This document shows, piece by piece, positions 1 through 14,000 of a stretch of DNA of 64,000 nucleotides (position 1 is the first letter of the stretch; every line of letters starts with the position of its first letter). A program made the translations under genes and the position numbers. Origin of the DNA: Halictus rubicundus (taxonomy: Eukaryota; Arthropoda; Insecta; Hymenoptera; Halictidae). The stretch lies in NCBI RefSeq assembly GCF_050948215.1, contig NW_027488908.1, positions 1-64,000 on the forward strand, given 5' to 3'. The notes beneath the pieces were generated by a model. The model did not search any database. It saw only the letters and a list, made by a program, of their open reading frames with translations, and had not been told where the DNA came from.

Positions 1-3000
1 TAGGATAGGATAGAGGATAGGATAGGATAGAGGATAGGATAGGATAAGATAGAGGATAGGATAGGATAGGATAGAGGATTGGATAGAGGATCGGATAGAA
101 GATAGGATAGGATAGAGGATAGGATAGGATAGAGGATAATATAGGATAGAGGATAGGATAGAATAGAGGATTGGATAGGATAAAGGATAGGATATGATAG
201 AGGACAGGATAGGATAGGATAGACGATAGGATAGGATAGGATAGAGGATAGGATAGAGGATAGGATAGAGGATAGGATAGAGGATAGGATACGATAGAGG
301 ATAGGATAGGATAGAGGAAAGGATACGATAGAGGATAGGATAGGATAGAGGAAAGGATAGGATAGAGGATAGGATAGGATGGAGGATAGGATAGGATAGA
401 GGATAGGATAGGATAGAGGATAGGATAGGATAGAGGATAGTATAGGATAGAGGATAGGATAGAATAGAGGATAGGATAGGATAAAGGATAGGATAGGATA
501 GAGGATAGGATAGGATAGAGGATAGGATAGAATAGAGTATAGGATAGGATAGAGGATAGGATAGGATAGAGGATAGGATAGGATAGAGGATAGGATAGGA
601 TAGAGGATAGGATAGGATAGAGGATAGGATAGGATAGAGGATAGGATAGGATAGAGGATAGGATAGGATAGAGGATAGGATAGGATAGAGGATAGGTTAG
701 GATAGAGGATAGGATAGGATAGAGGATAGGATAGGATAGGATAGAGGATAGGATAGGATAGAGGATAGGATAGGATAGAGGATAGGATAGGATAGAGGGT
801 AGGATAGGATAGAGGATAGGATAGGATAGAGGATAGGATAGGATAGAGGATAGGATAGGATAGAGGATAGGATAGGATAGAGGATAGGATAGGATAGAGG
901 ATAGGATAGGATAGAGGATAGAGGATAGAGGATAGGATAGGATAGAGGATAGGATAGGATAGAGGATAGGATAGGATAGAGGATAGGATAGGATAGAGGA
1001 TAGGATAGGATAGAGGATAGGATAGGATAGAGGATAGGATAGGATAGAGGATAGGATAGGATAGAGGATAGGATAGGATAGAGGATAGGATAGGATAGAG
1101 GATAGGATAGGATAGAGGATAGGATAGGATAGAGGATAGGATAGGATAGAGGATAGGATAGAATAGAGTACAGGATAGGATAGAGGATAGGATAGGATAG
1201 AGGATAGGATAGGATAGAGGATAGGATAGGATAGAGGATAGGATAGGATAGAGGATAGGATAGGATAGAGGATAGGATAGGATAGAGGATAGGATAGGAT
1301 AGAGGATAGGATAGGATAGAAGATAGGATAGGATAGGGGATAGGATAGGATAGGATAGGATAGAGGATAGGATAGGATAGAGGATAGGATAGGATAGAGG
1401 ATAGGATAGGATAGAGGATAGGATAGAATAGAGGATAGGATAGGATAGAGGATAGGATAGGATAGAGGATAGGATAGGATAGAGGATAGGATAGGATAGA
1501 GGATAGGATAGGATAGAGGATACGATAGGATAGAGGATAGGATAGCATAGAGGATAGGATAGGATAGAGGATAGGATAGGATAGAGGATAGGATAGGATA
1601 GAGGATAGGATAGGATAGAGGATAGGATAGGATAGAGGATAGGATAGGATAGAGGATAGAGGATAGGATAGGATAGAGGATAGGATAGGATAGAGAATAG
1701 GATAGGATAGAGGATAGGATAGGATAGAGGATAGGATAGGATAGAGGATAGGATAGGATAGAGGATAGGATAGGATAGGATAGGATAGAGGATAGAGGAT
1801 AGGATAGGATAGAGGATAGGATAGGATAGAGGATAGGATAGGATAGAGGATAGGATAGGATAGAGGATAGGATAGGATAGAGGATAGGATAGGATAGAGG
1901 ATAGGATAGGATAGAGGATAGGATAGGATAGAGGATAGGATAGGATAGAGGATAGGATAGGATAGAGGATAGGATAGGATAGAGGATAGGATAGGATAGA
2001 GAATAGGATAGGATAGAGGATAGGATAGGATAGAGGATAGGATAGGATAGAGGATAGGATAGGATAGAGGATAGGATAGGATAGAGGATAGGATAGGATA
2101 GAGGATAGGATAGGATAGAGGATAGGATAGGATAGAGGATAGGATAAGATAGAGGATAGGATAGGATAGGATAGAGGATTGGATAGAGGATCGGATAGAA
2201 GATAGGATAGGATAGAGGATAGGATAGGATAGAGGATAGTATAGGATAGAGGATAGGATAGAATAGAGGATAGGATAGGATAAAGGATAGGATAGGATAG
2301 AGGACAGGATAGGACAGGATAGACGATAGGATAGGATAGGATAGAGGATAGGATAGAGGATAGGATAGAGGATAGGATACCATAGAGGATAGGATAGGAT
2401 AGAGGATAGGATAGGATAGGATAGAGGATAGGATAGGATAGAGGATAGGATAGGATAGAGGATAGGATAGGATAGAGGATAGGATAGGTTAGAGGATAGG
2501 ATAGGATAGAGGATAGGATAGGATAGAGGATAGGAAAGGATAGAGGATAGGATAGGATAGAGCATAGGATAGGATAGAGGATAGGATAGGATAGAGGATA
2601 GGATAGGATAGAGGATAGGATAGGATAGAGGATAGGATAGGATAGAAGATAGGATAGAGGATAGGATAGGATAGAGGATAGGATAGGATAGAGGATAGGA
2701 TAGAATAGAGTATAGGATAGGATAGAGGATAGGATAGGATAGAGGATAGGATAGGATAGAGGATAGGATAGGATAGAGGATAGGATAGGATAGAGGATAG
2801 GATAGGATAGAGGATAGGATAGGATAGAGGATAGGATAGGATAGGGGATAGGATAGGATAGGATAGGATAGAGGATAGGATAGGATAGAGGATAGGATAG
2901 GATAGAGGATAGGATAGGATAGAGGATAGGATAGGATAGAGGATAGGATAGAGGATAGGATAGGATAGAGGATAGGATAGGATAGAGGATAGGATAGGAT

Positions 3001-6000
3001 AGAGGATAGGATAGGATAGAGGATAGGATAGGATAGAGGATAGGATAGGATAGAGGATAGGATAGGATAGAGGATAGGATAGGATAGAGGATAGGATAGG
3101 ATAGAGGATAGGATAGGATAGAGGATAGGATAGGATAGAGGATAGGATAGGATAGAGGATAGGATAGGATAGAGGATAGGATAAGATAGAGGATAGGATA
3201 GGATAGGATAGAGGATTGGATAGAGGATCGGATAGAAGATAGGATAGGATAGAGGATAGGATAGGATAGAGGATAATATAGGATAGAGGATAGGATAGAA
3301 TAGAGGATTGGATAGGATAAAGGATAGGATATGATAGAGGACAGGATAGGATAGGATAGACGATAGGATAGGATAGGATAGAGGATAGGATAGAGGATAG
3401 GATAGAGGATAGGATAGAGGATAGGATAGAGGATAGGATACGATAGAGGATAGGATAGGATAGAGGAAAGGATACGATAGAGGATAGGATAGGATAGAGG
3501 AAAGGATAGGATAGAGGATAGGATAGAATAGAGGATAGGATAGGATAAAGGATAGGATAGGATAGAGGACAGGATAGGACAGGATAGACGATAGGATAGG
3601 ATAGGATAGAGGATAGGATAGAGGATAGGATAGAGGATAGGATACATAGAGGATAGGATAGGATAGTGGATAGGATAGGATAGGATAGAGGATAGGATAG
3701 GATAGAGGATAGGATAGGATAGAGGATAGGATAGGATAGAGGATAGGATAGGTTAGAGGATAGGATAGGATAGAGGATAGGATAGGATAGAGGATAGGAA
3801 AGGATAGAGGATAGGATAGGATAGAGCATAGGATAGGATAGAGGATAGGATAGGATAGAGGATAGGATAGGATAGAGATAGGATAGGATAGAGGATAGGA
3901 TAGGATAGAAGATAGGATAGAGGATAGGATAGGATAGAGGATAGGATAGGATAGAGGATAGGATAGAATAGAGTATAGGATAGGATAGAGGATAGGATAG
4001 GATAGAGGATAGGATAGGATAGAGGATAGGATAGGATAGAGGATAGGATAGGATAGAGGATAGGATAGGATAGAGGATAGGATAGGATAGAGGATAGGAT
4101 AGGATAGAGGATAGGATAGGATAGGGATAGGATAGGATAGGATAGGATAGAGGATAGGATAGGATAGAGGATAGGATAGGATAGAGGATAGGATAGGATA
4201 GAGGATAGGATAGGATAGAGGATAGGATAGAGGATAGGATAGGATAGAGGATAGGATAGGATAGAGGATAGGATAGGATAGAGGATAGGATAGGATAGAG
4301 GATAGGATAGGATAGAGGATAGGATAGGATAGAGGATAGGATAGGATAGAGGATAGGATAGGATAGAGGATAGGATAGGATAGAGGATAGGATAGGATAG
4401 AGGATAGGATAGGATAGAGGATAGGATAGGATAGAGGATAGGATAGGATAAGATAGAGGATAGGATAGGATAGGATAGAGGATTGGATAGAGGATCGGAT
4501 AGAAGATAGGATAGGATAGAGGATAGGATAGGATAGAGGATAATATAGGATAGAGGATAGGATAGAATAGAGGATTGGATAGGATAAAGGATAGGATATG
4601 ATAGAGGACAGGATAGGATAGGATAGACGATAGGATAGGATAGGATAGAGGATAGGATAGAGGATAGGATAGAGGATAGGATAGAGGATAGGATACGATA
4701 GAGGATAGGATAGGATAGAGGAAAGGATACGATAGAGGATAGGATAGGATAGAGGAAAGGATAGGATAGAGGATAGGATAGGATGAGAGGATAGGATAGG
4801 ATAGAGGATAGGATAGGATAGAGGATAGGATAGGATAGAGGATAGTATAGGATAGAGGATAGGATAGAATAGAGGATAGGATAGGATAAAGGATAGGATA
4901 GGATAGAGGATAGGATAGGATAGAGGATAGGATAGATAGAGTATAGGATAGGATAGAGGATAGGATAGGATAGAGGATAGGATAGGATAGAGGATAGGAT
5001 AGGATAGAGGATAGGATAGGATAGAGGATAGGATAGGATAGAGGATAGGATAGGATAGAGGATAGGATAGGATAGAGGATAGGATAGGATAGAGGATAGG
5101 TTAGGATAGAGGATAGGATAGGATAGAGGATAGGATAGGATAGGATAGAGGATAGGATAGGATAGAGGATAGGATAGGATAGAGGATAGGATAGGATAGA
5201 GGATAGGATAGGATAGAGGATAGGATAGGATAGAGGATAGGATAGGATAGAGGATAGGATTAGGATAGAGGATAGGATAGGATAGAGGATAGGATAGGAT
5301 AGAGGATAGGATATAGGATAGAGGATAGAGGATAGGATAGGATAGAGGATAGGATAGGATAGAGGATAGGATAGGATAGAGGATAGGATAGGATAGAGGA
5401 TAGGATAGGATAGAGGATAGGATAGGATAGAGGATAGGATAGGATAGAGGATAGGATAGGATAGAGGATAGGATAGGATAGAGGATAGGATAGGATAGAG
5501 GATAGATAGGATAGGGATAGGATAGGATAGGATAGGATAGAGGATAGGATAGGATAGAGGATAGGATAGGATAGAGGATAGGATAGGATAGAGGATAGGA
5601 TAGGATAGAGGATAGGATAGAGGATAGGATAGGATAGAGGATAGGATAGGATAGAGGATAGGATAGGATAGAGGATAGGATAGGATAGAGGATAGGATAG
5701 GATAGAGGATAGGATAGGATAGAGGATAGGATAGGATAGAGGATAGGATAGGATAGAGGATAGGATAGGATAGAGGATAGGATAGGATAGAGGATAGGAT
5801 AGGATAGAGGATAGGATAGGATAGAGGATAGGATAGGATAGAGGATAGGATAGGATAGAGGATAGGATAAGATAGAGGATAGGATAGGATAGGATAGAGG
5901 ATTGGATAGAGGATCGGATAGAAGATAGGATAGGATAGAGGATAGGATAGGATAGGATAGGATAATATAGGATAGAGGATAGGATAGAATAGAGGATTGG

Positions 6001-8050
6001 ATAGGATAAAGGATAGGATATGATAGAGGACAGGATAGGATAGGATAGGACGATAGGATAGGATAGGATAGAGGATAGGATAGAGGATAGGATAGGATAG
6101 GATAGAGGATAGGATAGAGGATAGGATACGATAGAGGATAGGATAGGATAGAGGAAAGGATAGGATAGAGGATAGGATAGGATAGGGATAGAGGATAGGA
6201 TAGGATAGAGGATAGGATAGGATAGGATAGGATAGGAAGGATAGGATAGGATAGAGGATAGGATAGGATAGAGGATAGGATAGGATAGAGGATAGGATAG
6301 GAGATAGGATAGGATAGGATAGGAGATAGGATAGGATAGGATAGAGGATAGGATAGGATAGAGGATAGGATAGGATAGAGGATAGGATAGGATAGAGGAT
6401 AGGATAGGATAGAGGATAGGATAGGATAGAGGATAGGATAGGATAGAGGATAGGATAGGATAGAGGATAGGATAGGATAGAGGATAGGATAGGATAGAGG
6501 ATAGGATAGAGGATAGGATAGGATAGAGGATAGGATAGGATAGAGGATAGGATAGGATAGAGGGTAGGATAGGATAGAGGATAGGATAGGATAGGATAGG
6601 AGGATAGGATAGAGGATAGGATAGGATAGAGTATAGGATAGGATAGAGGATAGGATAGGATAGAGGATAGGATAGGATAGAGGATAGGATAGGATAGAGG
6701 ATAGGATAGGATAGAGGATAGGATAGGATAGAGGATAGGATAGGATAGAGGATAGGATAGGATAGAGGATAGGATAGGATAGAGGATAGGATAGGATAGA
6801 GGATTGGATAGAGGATCGGATAGAAGATAGGATAGGATAGAGGATAGGATAGGATAGAGGATAATAGGATAGAGGATAGGATAGATAGAGGATTGGATAG
6901 GATAAGGATAGGATATGATAGAGGACAGGATAGGATAGGATAGACGATAGGATAGGATAGGATAGAGGATAGGATAGAGGATAGGATAGAGGATAGGATA
7001 GAGGATAGGATAGAGGATAGGATAGGATAGAGGATAGGATAGGATAGAGGAAAGGATACTGATAGAGGATAGGATAGGATAGAGGAAAGGATAGGATAGA
7101 GGATAGGATAGGATGGAGGATAGGATAGGATAGAGGATAGGATAGGATAGAGGATAGGATAGGATAGAGGATAGTATAGGATAGAGGATAGGATAGAATA
7201 GAGGATAGGATAGGAAGGATAGGATAGGATAGAGGATAGGATAGAATAGAGTATAGGATAGGATAGAGGATAGGATAGGATAGAGGATAGGATAGGATAG
7301 AGGATAGGATAGGATAGAGGATAGGATAGGATAGAGGATAGGATAGGATAGAGGATAGGATAGGATAGAGGATAGGATAGGATAGAGGATAGGATAGGAT
7401 AGAGGATAGGTTAGGATAGAGGATAGGATAGGATAGAGGATAGGATAGGATAGGATAGAGGATAGGATAGGATAGAGGATAGGATAGGATAGAGGATAGG
7501 ATAGGATAGAGGATAGGATAGGATAGAGGATAGGATAGGATAGAGGATAGGATAGGATAGAGGATAGGATAGGATAGAGGATAGGATAGGATAGAGGATA
7601 GGATAGGATAGAGGATAGGATAGGATAGAGGATAGAGGATAGGATAGGATAGAGGATAGGATAGATAGAGAATAGGATAGGATAGAGGATAGGATAGGAT
7701 AGAGGATAGGATAGGATAGAGGATAGGATAGGATAGAGAATAGGATAGGATAGAGGATAGGATAGGATAGAGATAGGATAGGATAGAGGATAGGATAGGA
7801 TAGAGGATAGGATAGGATAGAGGATAGAGGATAGGATAGGATAGGGGATAGGATAGGATAGAGGATAGGATAGGATAGAGGATAGGATAGGATAGAGGAT
7901 AGAGGATAGAGGATAGGATAGAGGATAGGATAGGATAGAGGATAGGATAGGATAGAGAATAGGATAGGATAGAGGATAGGATAGGATAGAGGATAGGATA
8001 GGATAGAATAGGATAGGATAGACGATAGGACAGGATAGAGGATAGGATAG
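1..8050. repeat. Satellite domain A: 17-mers with a composite variant block
   Basis: This domain is mostly regular 17-mers. It is interrupted by a recurring composite block that starts with GGATAAGATAGAGG, continues with GGATTGGATAGAGGATCGG about 35 bp later, and carries further variants (GGATAATATAGG, AGAATAGAGG, GGACAGG, GACGATAGG, GAGGAAAGG) over roughly 300-350 bp. The GGATAAGAT marker begins near 41, 2141, 3178, 4445 and 5864. A related copy lacking it lies near 6801. Spacings are 2100, 1037, 1267, 1419 and about 902 bp, so these are irregular higher-order repeats rather than one fixed period. Runs of 12-mers occur inside each block, for example about 245-300. The boundary with the next domain is set at the first ATATAATAGG-type marker (8061) and is approximate. 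Confidence 0.85.
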
Positions 8051-11000
8051 GATAGAGGATATAATAGGATTGAGGAAAGGATAGGATAGAGGATAGGATC
8101 GGATAGAGGATAGGATAGGATACAGGATATAATAGGATTGAGGAAACGATAGGATAGAGGATAGGATAGGATAGAGGATAGTATAGGATAGAGGATAGGA
8201 TAGGATAGAGGATAGGATAGGATAGAGGATAGGATTGGATAGAGGATAGGATAGAGGATAGGATAGCGGATACGATAGGATAGAGGATAAGATAGGATAG
8301 AGGATAGGATAGCATAGAGGATAGGATAGGATACAGGATAGGATAGGATAGAGGATAGGATTGGATAGAGGATTAGATAGGTAATTGGATAGGATAGGAT
8401 AGAGGATAGGATAGGATAGAGGATAGGATAGGATAGAGGATAGGATAGGATAGAGGATAGGATAGGATAGAGGATAGGATAGGATAGAGGATAGGATAGG
8501 ATAGAGGATTAGATAGGTAATTGGATAGGATAGGATAGAGGATAGGATAGGATAGGATAGAGGATAGGATAGAGGATAGGATAGGATAGCGAATAGGATA
8601 GGATAGAGGATAGGATAGGATAGAGGATAGGATAGGATAGAGGATAGGATAGGATAGAGGATAGGATAGGATAGAGGATATAATAGGATTGAGGAAAGGA
8701 TAGGATAGAGGATAGGATAGGATAGAGGATAGGATAGGATAGAGGATAGGATAGGATAGAGGATAGGATAGGATAGAGGATAGGATAGGATAGAGGATAG
8801 GATAGGATAGAGGATAGGATAGGATAGAGGATAGGATAGGATAGAGGATATAATAGGATTGAGGAATGGATAGGATAGAGGATAGGATCGGATAGAGGAT
8901 AGGATAGGATACAGGATATAATAGGATTGAGGAAAGGATAGGATAGAGGATAGGATAGGATAGAGGATAGGATAGGATAGAGGATAGGATAGGATAGAGG
9001 ATAGGATAGGATAGAGGATAGGATAGGATATAGAGGATAGGATAGGATAGAGGATAGGATAGGTTAGAGGATAGGATAGGTTAGAGGATAGGATAGGATA
9101 GAGGATAGGATAGGATAGAGGATAGGATAGGATAGGATAGAGGATAGGATACGATAGGATAGAGGATAGGATAGGATAGGATAGAGGATAGGATAGTATA
9201 GAGGATAGGATAGGATAGAGGATAGGATAGGATAGAGGATAGGATAGGATAGAGGATATAATAGGATTGAGGAAAGGATAGGATAGAGGATAGGATCGGA
9301 TAGAGGATAGGATAGGATACAGGATATAATAGGATTGAGGAAAGGATAGGATAGAGGATAGGATAGGATAGAGGATAGTATAGGATAGAGGATAGGATAG
9401 GATAGAGGATAGGATAGGATAGAGGATAGGATTGGATAGATGATAGGATAGAGGATAGGATAGGATAGAGGATAGGATAGGATAGAGGATAGGATTGGAT
9501 AGATGATAGGATAGAGGATAGGATAGCGGATACGATAGGATAGAGGAAAAGATAGGATAGAGGATAGGATAGCATAGAGGATAGGATAGGATACAGGGTA
9601 GGATAGGATAGAGGATAGGATTGGATAGAGGATTAGATAGGTAATTGGATAGGATAGGATAGAGGATAGGATAGGATAGAGGATAGGATAGGATAGAGGA
9701 TAGGATAGGATAGAGGATAGGATAGGATAGAGGATAGGATAGGATAGAGGATTAGATAGGTAAGTGGATAGGATAGGATAGAGGATAGGATAGGATAGGA
9801 TAGAGGATAGGATAGAGGATAGGATAGGATAGCGAATAGGATAGGATAGAGGATAGGATAGGATAGAGGATAGGATAGGATAGAGGATAGGATAGTATAG
9901 AGGATAGGATAGGATAGAGGATATAATACGATTGAGGAAAGGATAGGATAGAGGATAGGATAGGATAGAGGATAGGATAGGATAGAGGATAGGATAGGAT
10001 AGAGGATAGGATAGGATAGAGGATAGGATAGGATAGAGGATAGGATAGGATAGAGGATAGGATAGGATAGAGGATAGGATAGGATAGAGGATAGGATAGG
10101 ATAGAGGATAGGATAGGATAGAGGATAGGATAGGATAGAGGATAGGATAGGATAGAGGATAGGATAGGATAGAGGATAGGATAGGATAGAGGATAGGATA
10201 GGATAGAGGATAGGATAGGATAGAGGATAGGATAGGATAGAGGATAGGATAGGATAGGATAGAGGATAGGATAGGATAGAGGATAGGATAGGATAGAGGA
10301 TATAATAGGATTGAGGAAAGGATAGGATAGAGGATAGGATAGGATAGAGGATAGGATAGGATAGGATAGAGGATTGGATAGAGGATCGGATAGAAGATAG
10401 GATAGGATAGAGGATAGGATAGGATAGGATAGAGGATTGGATAGAGGATCGGATAGAAGATAGGATAGGATAGAGGATAGGATAGGATAGAGAATAGTAT
10501 AGGATAGAGGATAGGATAGAATAGAGGATAGGATAGGATAAAGGATAGGATAGGATAGAGGACAGAATAGGATAGGATAGACGATAGGACAGGATAGGAT
10601 AGAGGATAGGATAGGATAGAGGATAGGATAGAGGATAGGATAGAGGATAGGATAGAGGATAGGATAGAGGATAGGATAGGATAGAGGATAGGATAGGATA
10701 GAGGATAGGATAGGATAGAGGATAGGATAGGATAGAGGATAGGATAGGATAGAGGATAGGATAGGATAGAGGATAGGATAGGATAGAGGATACGATAGGA
10801 TGGAGGATAGGATAGGATAGAGGATAGGATAGGATAGGATAGAGGATAGGATAGGATAGAGGATAGGATAGGATAGAGGATATAATAGGATTGAGGAAAG
10901 GATAGGATAGAGGATAGGATAGGATAGAGGATAGGATAGGGAAGAGGATAGGATAGGATAGAGGATAGGATAGGATAGAGGAAACGATAGGATAGAGGAT

Positions 11001-14000
11001 AGGATAGGTAATTGGATAGCATAGACGGTAGGATAAGGTAGAGGATAGTATAGGATAGAGGATAGGATAGGATGGAGGATAGGATAGGGTAGAGGATAGA
11101 ATTGGATAGAGGATAGTATAGAGGATAGGATAGGATAGAGGATAGGATAGGATAGAGGATAGGATAGAGGATAGGATAGGATAGAGGATAGGATAGGATA
11201 GAGGATAGGATAGGATAGAGGATAGGATAGGATAGAGGATAGGATAGGATAGAGGATAGGATAGGATAGAGGATAGGATAGGATAGAGGATAGGATAGGA
11301 TAGAGGATAGGATAGGATAGAGGATAGGATAGGATAGAGGATAGGATAGGATAGAGGATAGGATAGGATAGGATAGAGGATAGGATAGTATAGAGGATAG
11401 GATAGGATAGAGGATAGGATAGGATAGAGGATAGGATAGGATAGAGGATATAATAGGATTGAGGAATGGATAGGATAGAGGATAGGATCGGATAGAGGAT
11501 AGGATAGGATACAGGATATAATAGGATTGAGGAAAGGATAGGATAGAGGATAGGATAGGATAGAGGATAGGATAGGATAGAGGATAGGATAGGATAGAGG
11601 ATAGGATAGGATAGAGGATAGGATAGGATAGAGGATAGGATAGGATAGAGGATAGGATAGGATAGGATAGAGGATAGGATAGGATAGAGGATAGGATAGG
11701 ATAGAGGATAGGATAGGATAGGATAGAGGATAGGATAGGATAGGATAGAGGATAGGATAGGATAGGATAGAGGATAGGATAGTATAGAGGATAGGATAGG
11801 ATAGAGGATAGGATAGGATAGAGGATAGGATAGGATAGAGGATATAATAGGATTGAGGAAAGGATAGGATAGAGGATAGGATAGGATAGAGGATAGGATA
11901 GGATAGAGGATAGGATAGGATAGAGGATAGGATAGGATAGAGGATAGGATAGGATAGAGGATAGGATAGGATAGAGGATAGGATAGGATAGAGGATAGGA
12001 TAGGATAGAGGATAGGATAGGATAGAGGATAGGATAGGATAGAGGATAGGATAGGATAGAGGATAGGATAGGATAGAGGATAGGATAGGATAGAGGATAG
12101 GATAGGATAGAGGATAGGATAGGATAGAGGATAGGATAGGATAGGATAGAGGATAGGATAGGATAGAGGATAGGATAGGATAGAGGATAGGATAGGATAG
12201 AGGATATAATAGGATTGAGGAAAGGATAGGATAGAGGATAGGATAGGATAGAGGATAGGATAGGAAAGAGGATAGGATAGGATAGAGGATACGATAGGAT
12301 AGAGGAAACGATAGGATAGAGGATAGGATAGGTAATTGGATAGCATAGAGGGTAGGATAAGGTAGAGGATAGTATAGGATAGAGGATAGGATAGGATGGA
12401 GGATAGGATAGGGTAGAGGATAGAATTGGATAGAGGATAGTATAGAGGATAGGATAGGAAAGAGGATAGGATAGAGGATAGGATAGGATAGAGGATAGGA
12501 TAGGATAGAGGATAGGATAGGATAGAGGATAGGATAGGATAGAGGATAGGATAGGATAGAGGATAGGATAGGATAGAGGATAGGATAGGATAGAGGATAG
12601 GATAGGATAGAGGATAGGATAGGATAGAGGATAGGATAGGATAGAGGATAGGATAGGATAGGATAGAGGATAGGATAGGATAGAGGATAGGATAGGATAG
12701 AGGATATAATAGGATTGAGGAAAGGATAGGATAGAGGATAGGATAGGATAGAGGATAGGATAGGAAAGAGGATAGGATAGGATAGAGGATACGATAGGAT
12801 AGAGGAAACGATAGGATAGAGGATAGGATAGGATAGAGGATTAGATAGGTAATTGGATAGGATAGGATAGAGGATAGGATAGGATAGGATAGAGGATAGG
12901 ATAGAGGATAGGATAGAGGATAGCGAATAGGATAGAGGATAGGATAGGATAGAGGATAGGATAGGATAGAGGATAGGATAGGATAGGATAGAGGATAGGA
13001 TAGGATAGAGGATAGGATAGGATAGAGGATAGGATAGGATAGAGGATATAATAGGATTGAGGAAAGGATAGGATAGAGGATAGGATAGGATAGAGGATAG
13101 GATAGGAAAGAGGATAGGATAGGATAGAGGATACGATAGGATAGAGGAAACGATAGGATAGAGGATAGGATAGGTAATTGGATAGCATAGAGGGTAGGAT
13201 AAGGTAGAGGATAGTATAGGATAGAGGATAGGATAGGATGGAGGATAGGATAGGGTAGAGGATAGAATTGGATAGAGGATAGTATAGAGGATAGGATAGG
13301 AAAGAGGATAGGATAGAGGATAGGATAGGATAGAGGATAGGATAGGATAGAGGATAGGATAGGATAGAGGATAGGATAGGATAGAGGATAGGATAGGATA
13401 GAGGATAGGATAGGATAGAGGATAGGATAGGATAGAGGATAGGATAGGATAGAGGATAGGATAGGATAGAGGATAGGATAGGATAGAGGATAGGATAGGA
13501 TAGAGGATAGGATAGGATAGAGGATAGGATAGTATAGAGGATAGGATAGGATAGAGGATAGGATAGGATAGAGGATAGGATAGGATAGAGGATATAATAG
13601 GATTGAGGAATGGATAGGATAGAGGATAGGATCGGATAGAGGATAGGATAGGATACAGGATATAATAGGATTGAGGAAAGGATAGGATAGAGGATAGGAT
13701 AGGATAGAGGATAGGATAGGATAGAGGATAGGATAGGATAGAGGATAGGATAGGATAGAGGATAGGATAGGATAGAGGATAGGATAGGATAGAGGATAGG
13801 ATAGGATAGAGGATTAGATAGGTAATTGGATAGGATAGGATAGAGGATAGGATAGGATAGGATAGAGGATAGGATAGAGGATAGGATAGGATAGAGAATA
13901 GGATAGGATAGAGGATAGGATAGGATAGAGGATAGGATAGGATAGAGGATAGGATAGGATAGAGGATAGGATAGGATAGAGGATAGGATAGGATAGAGGA

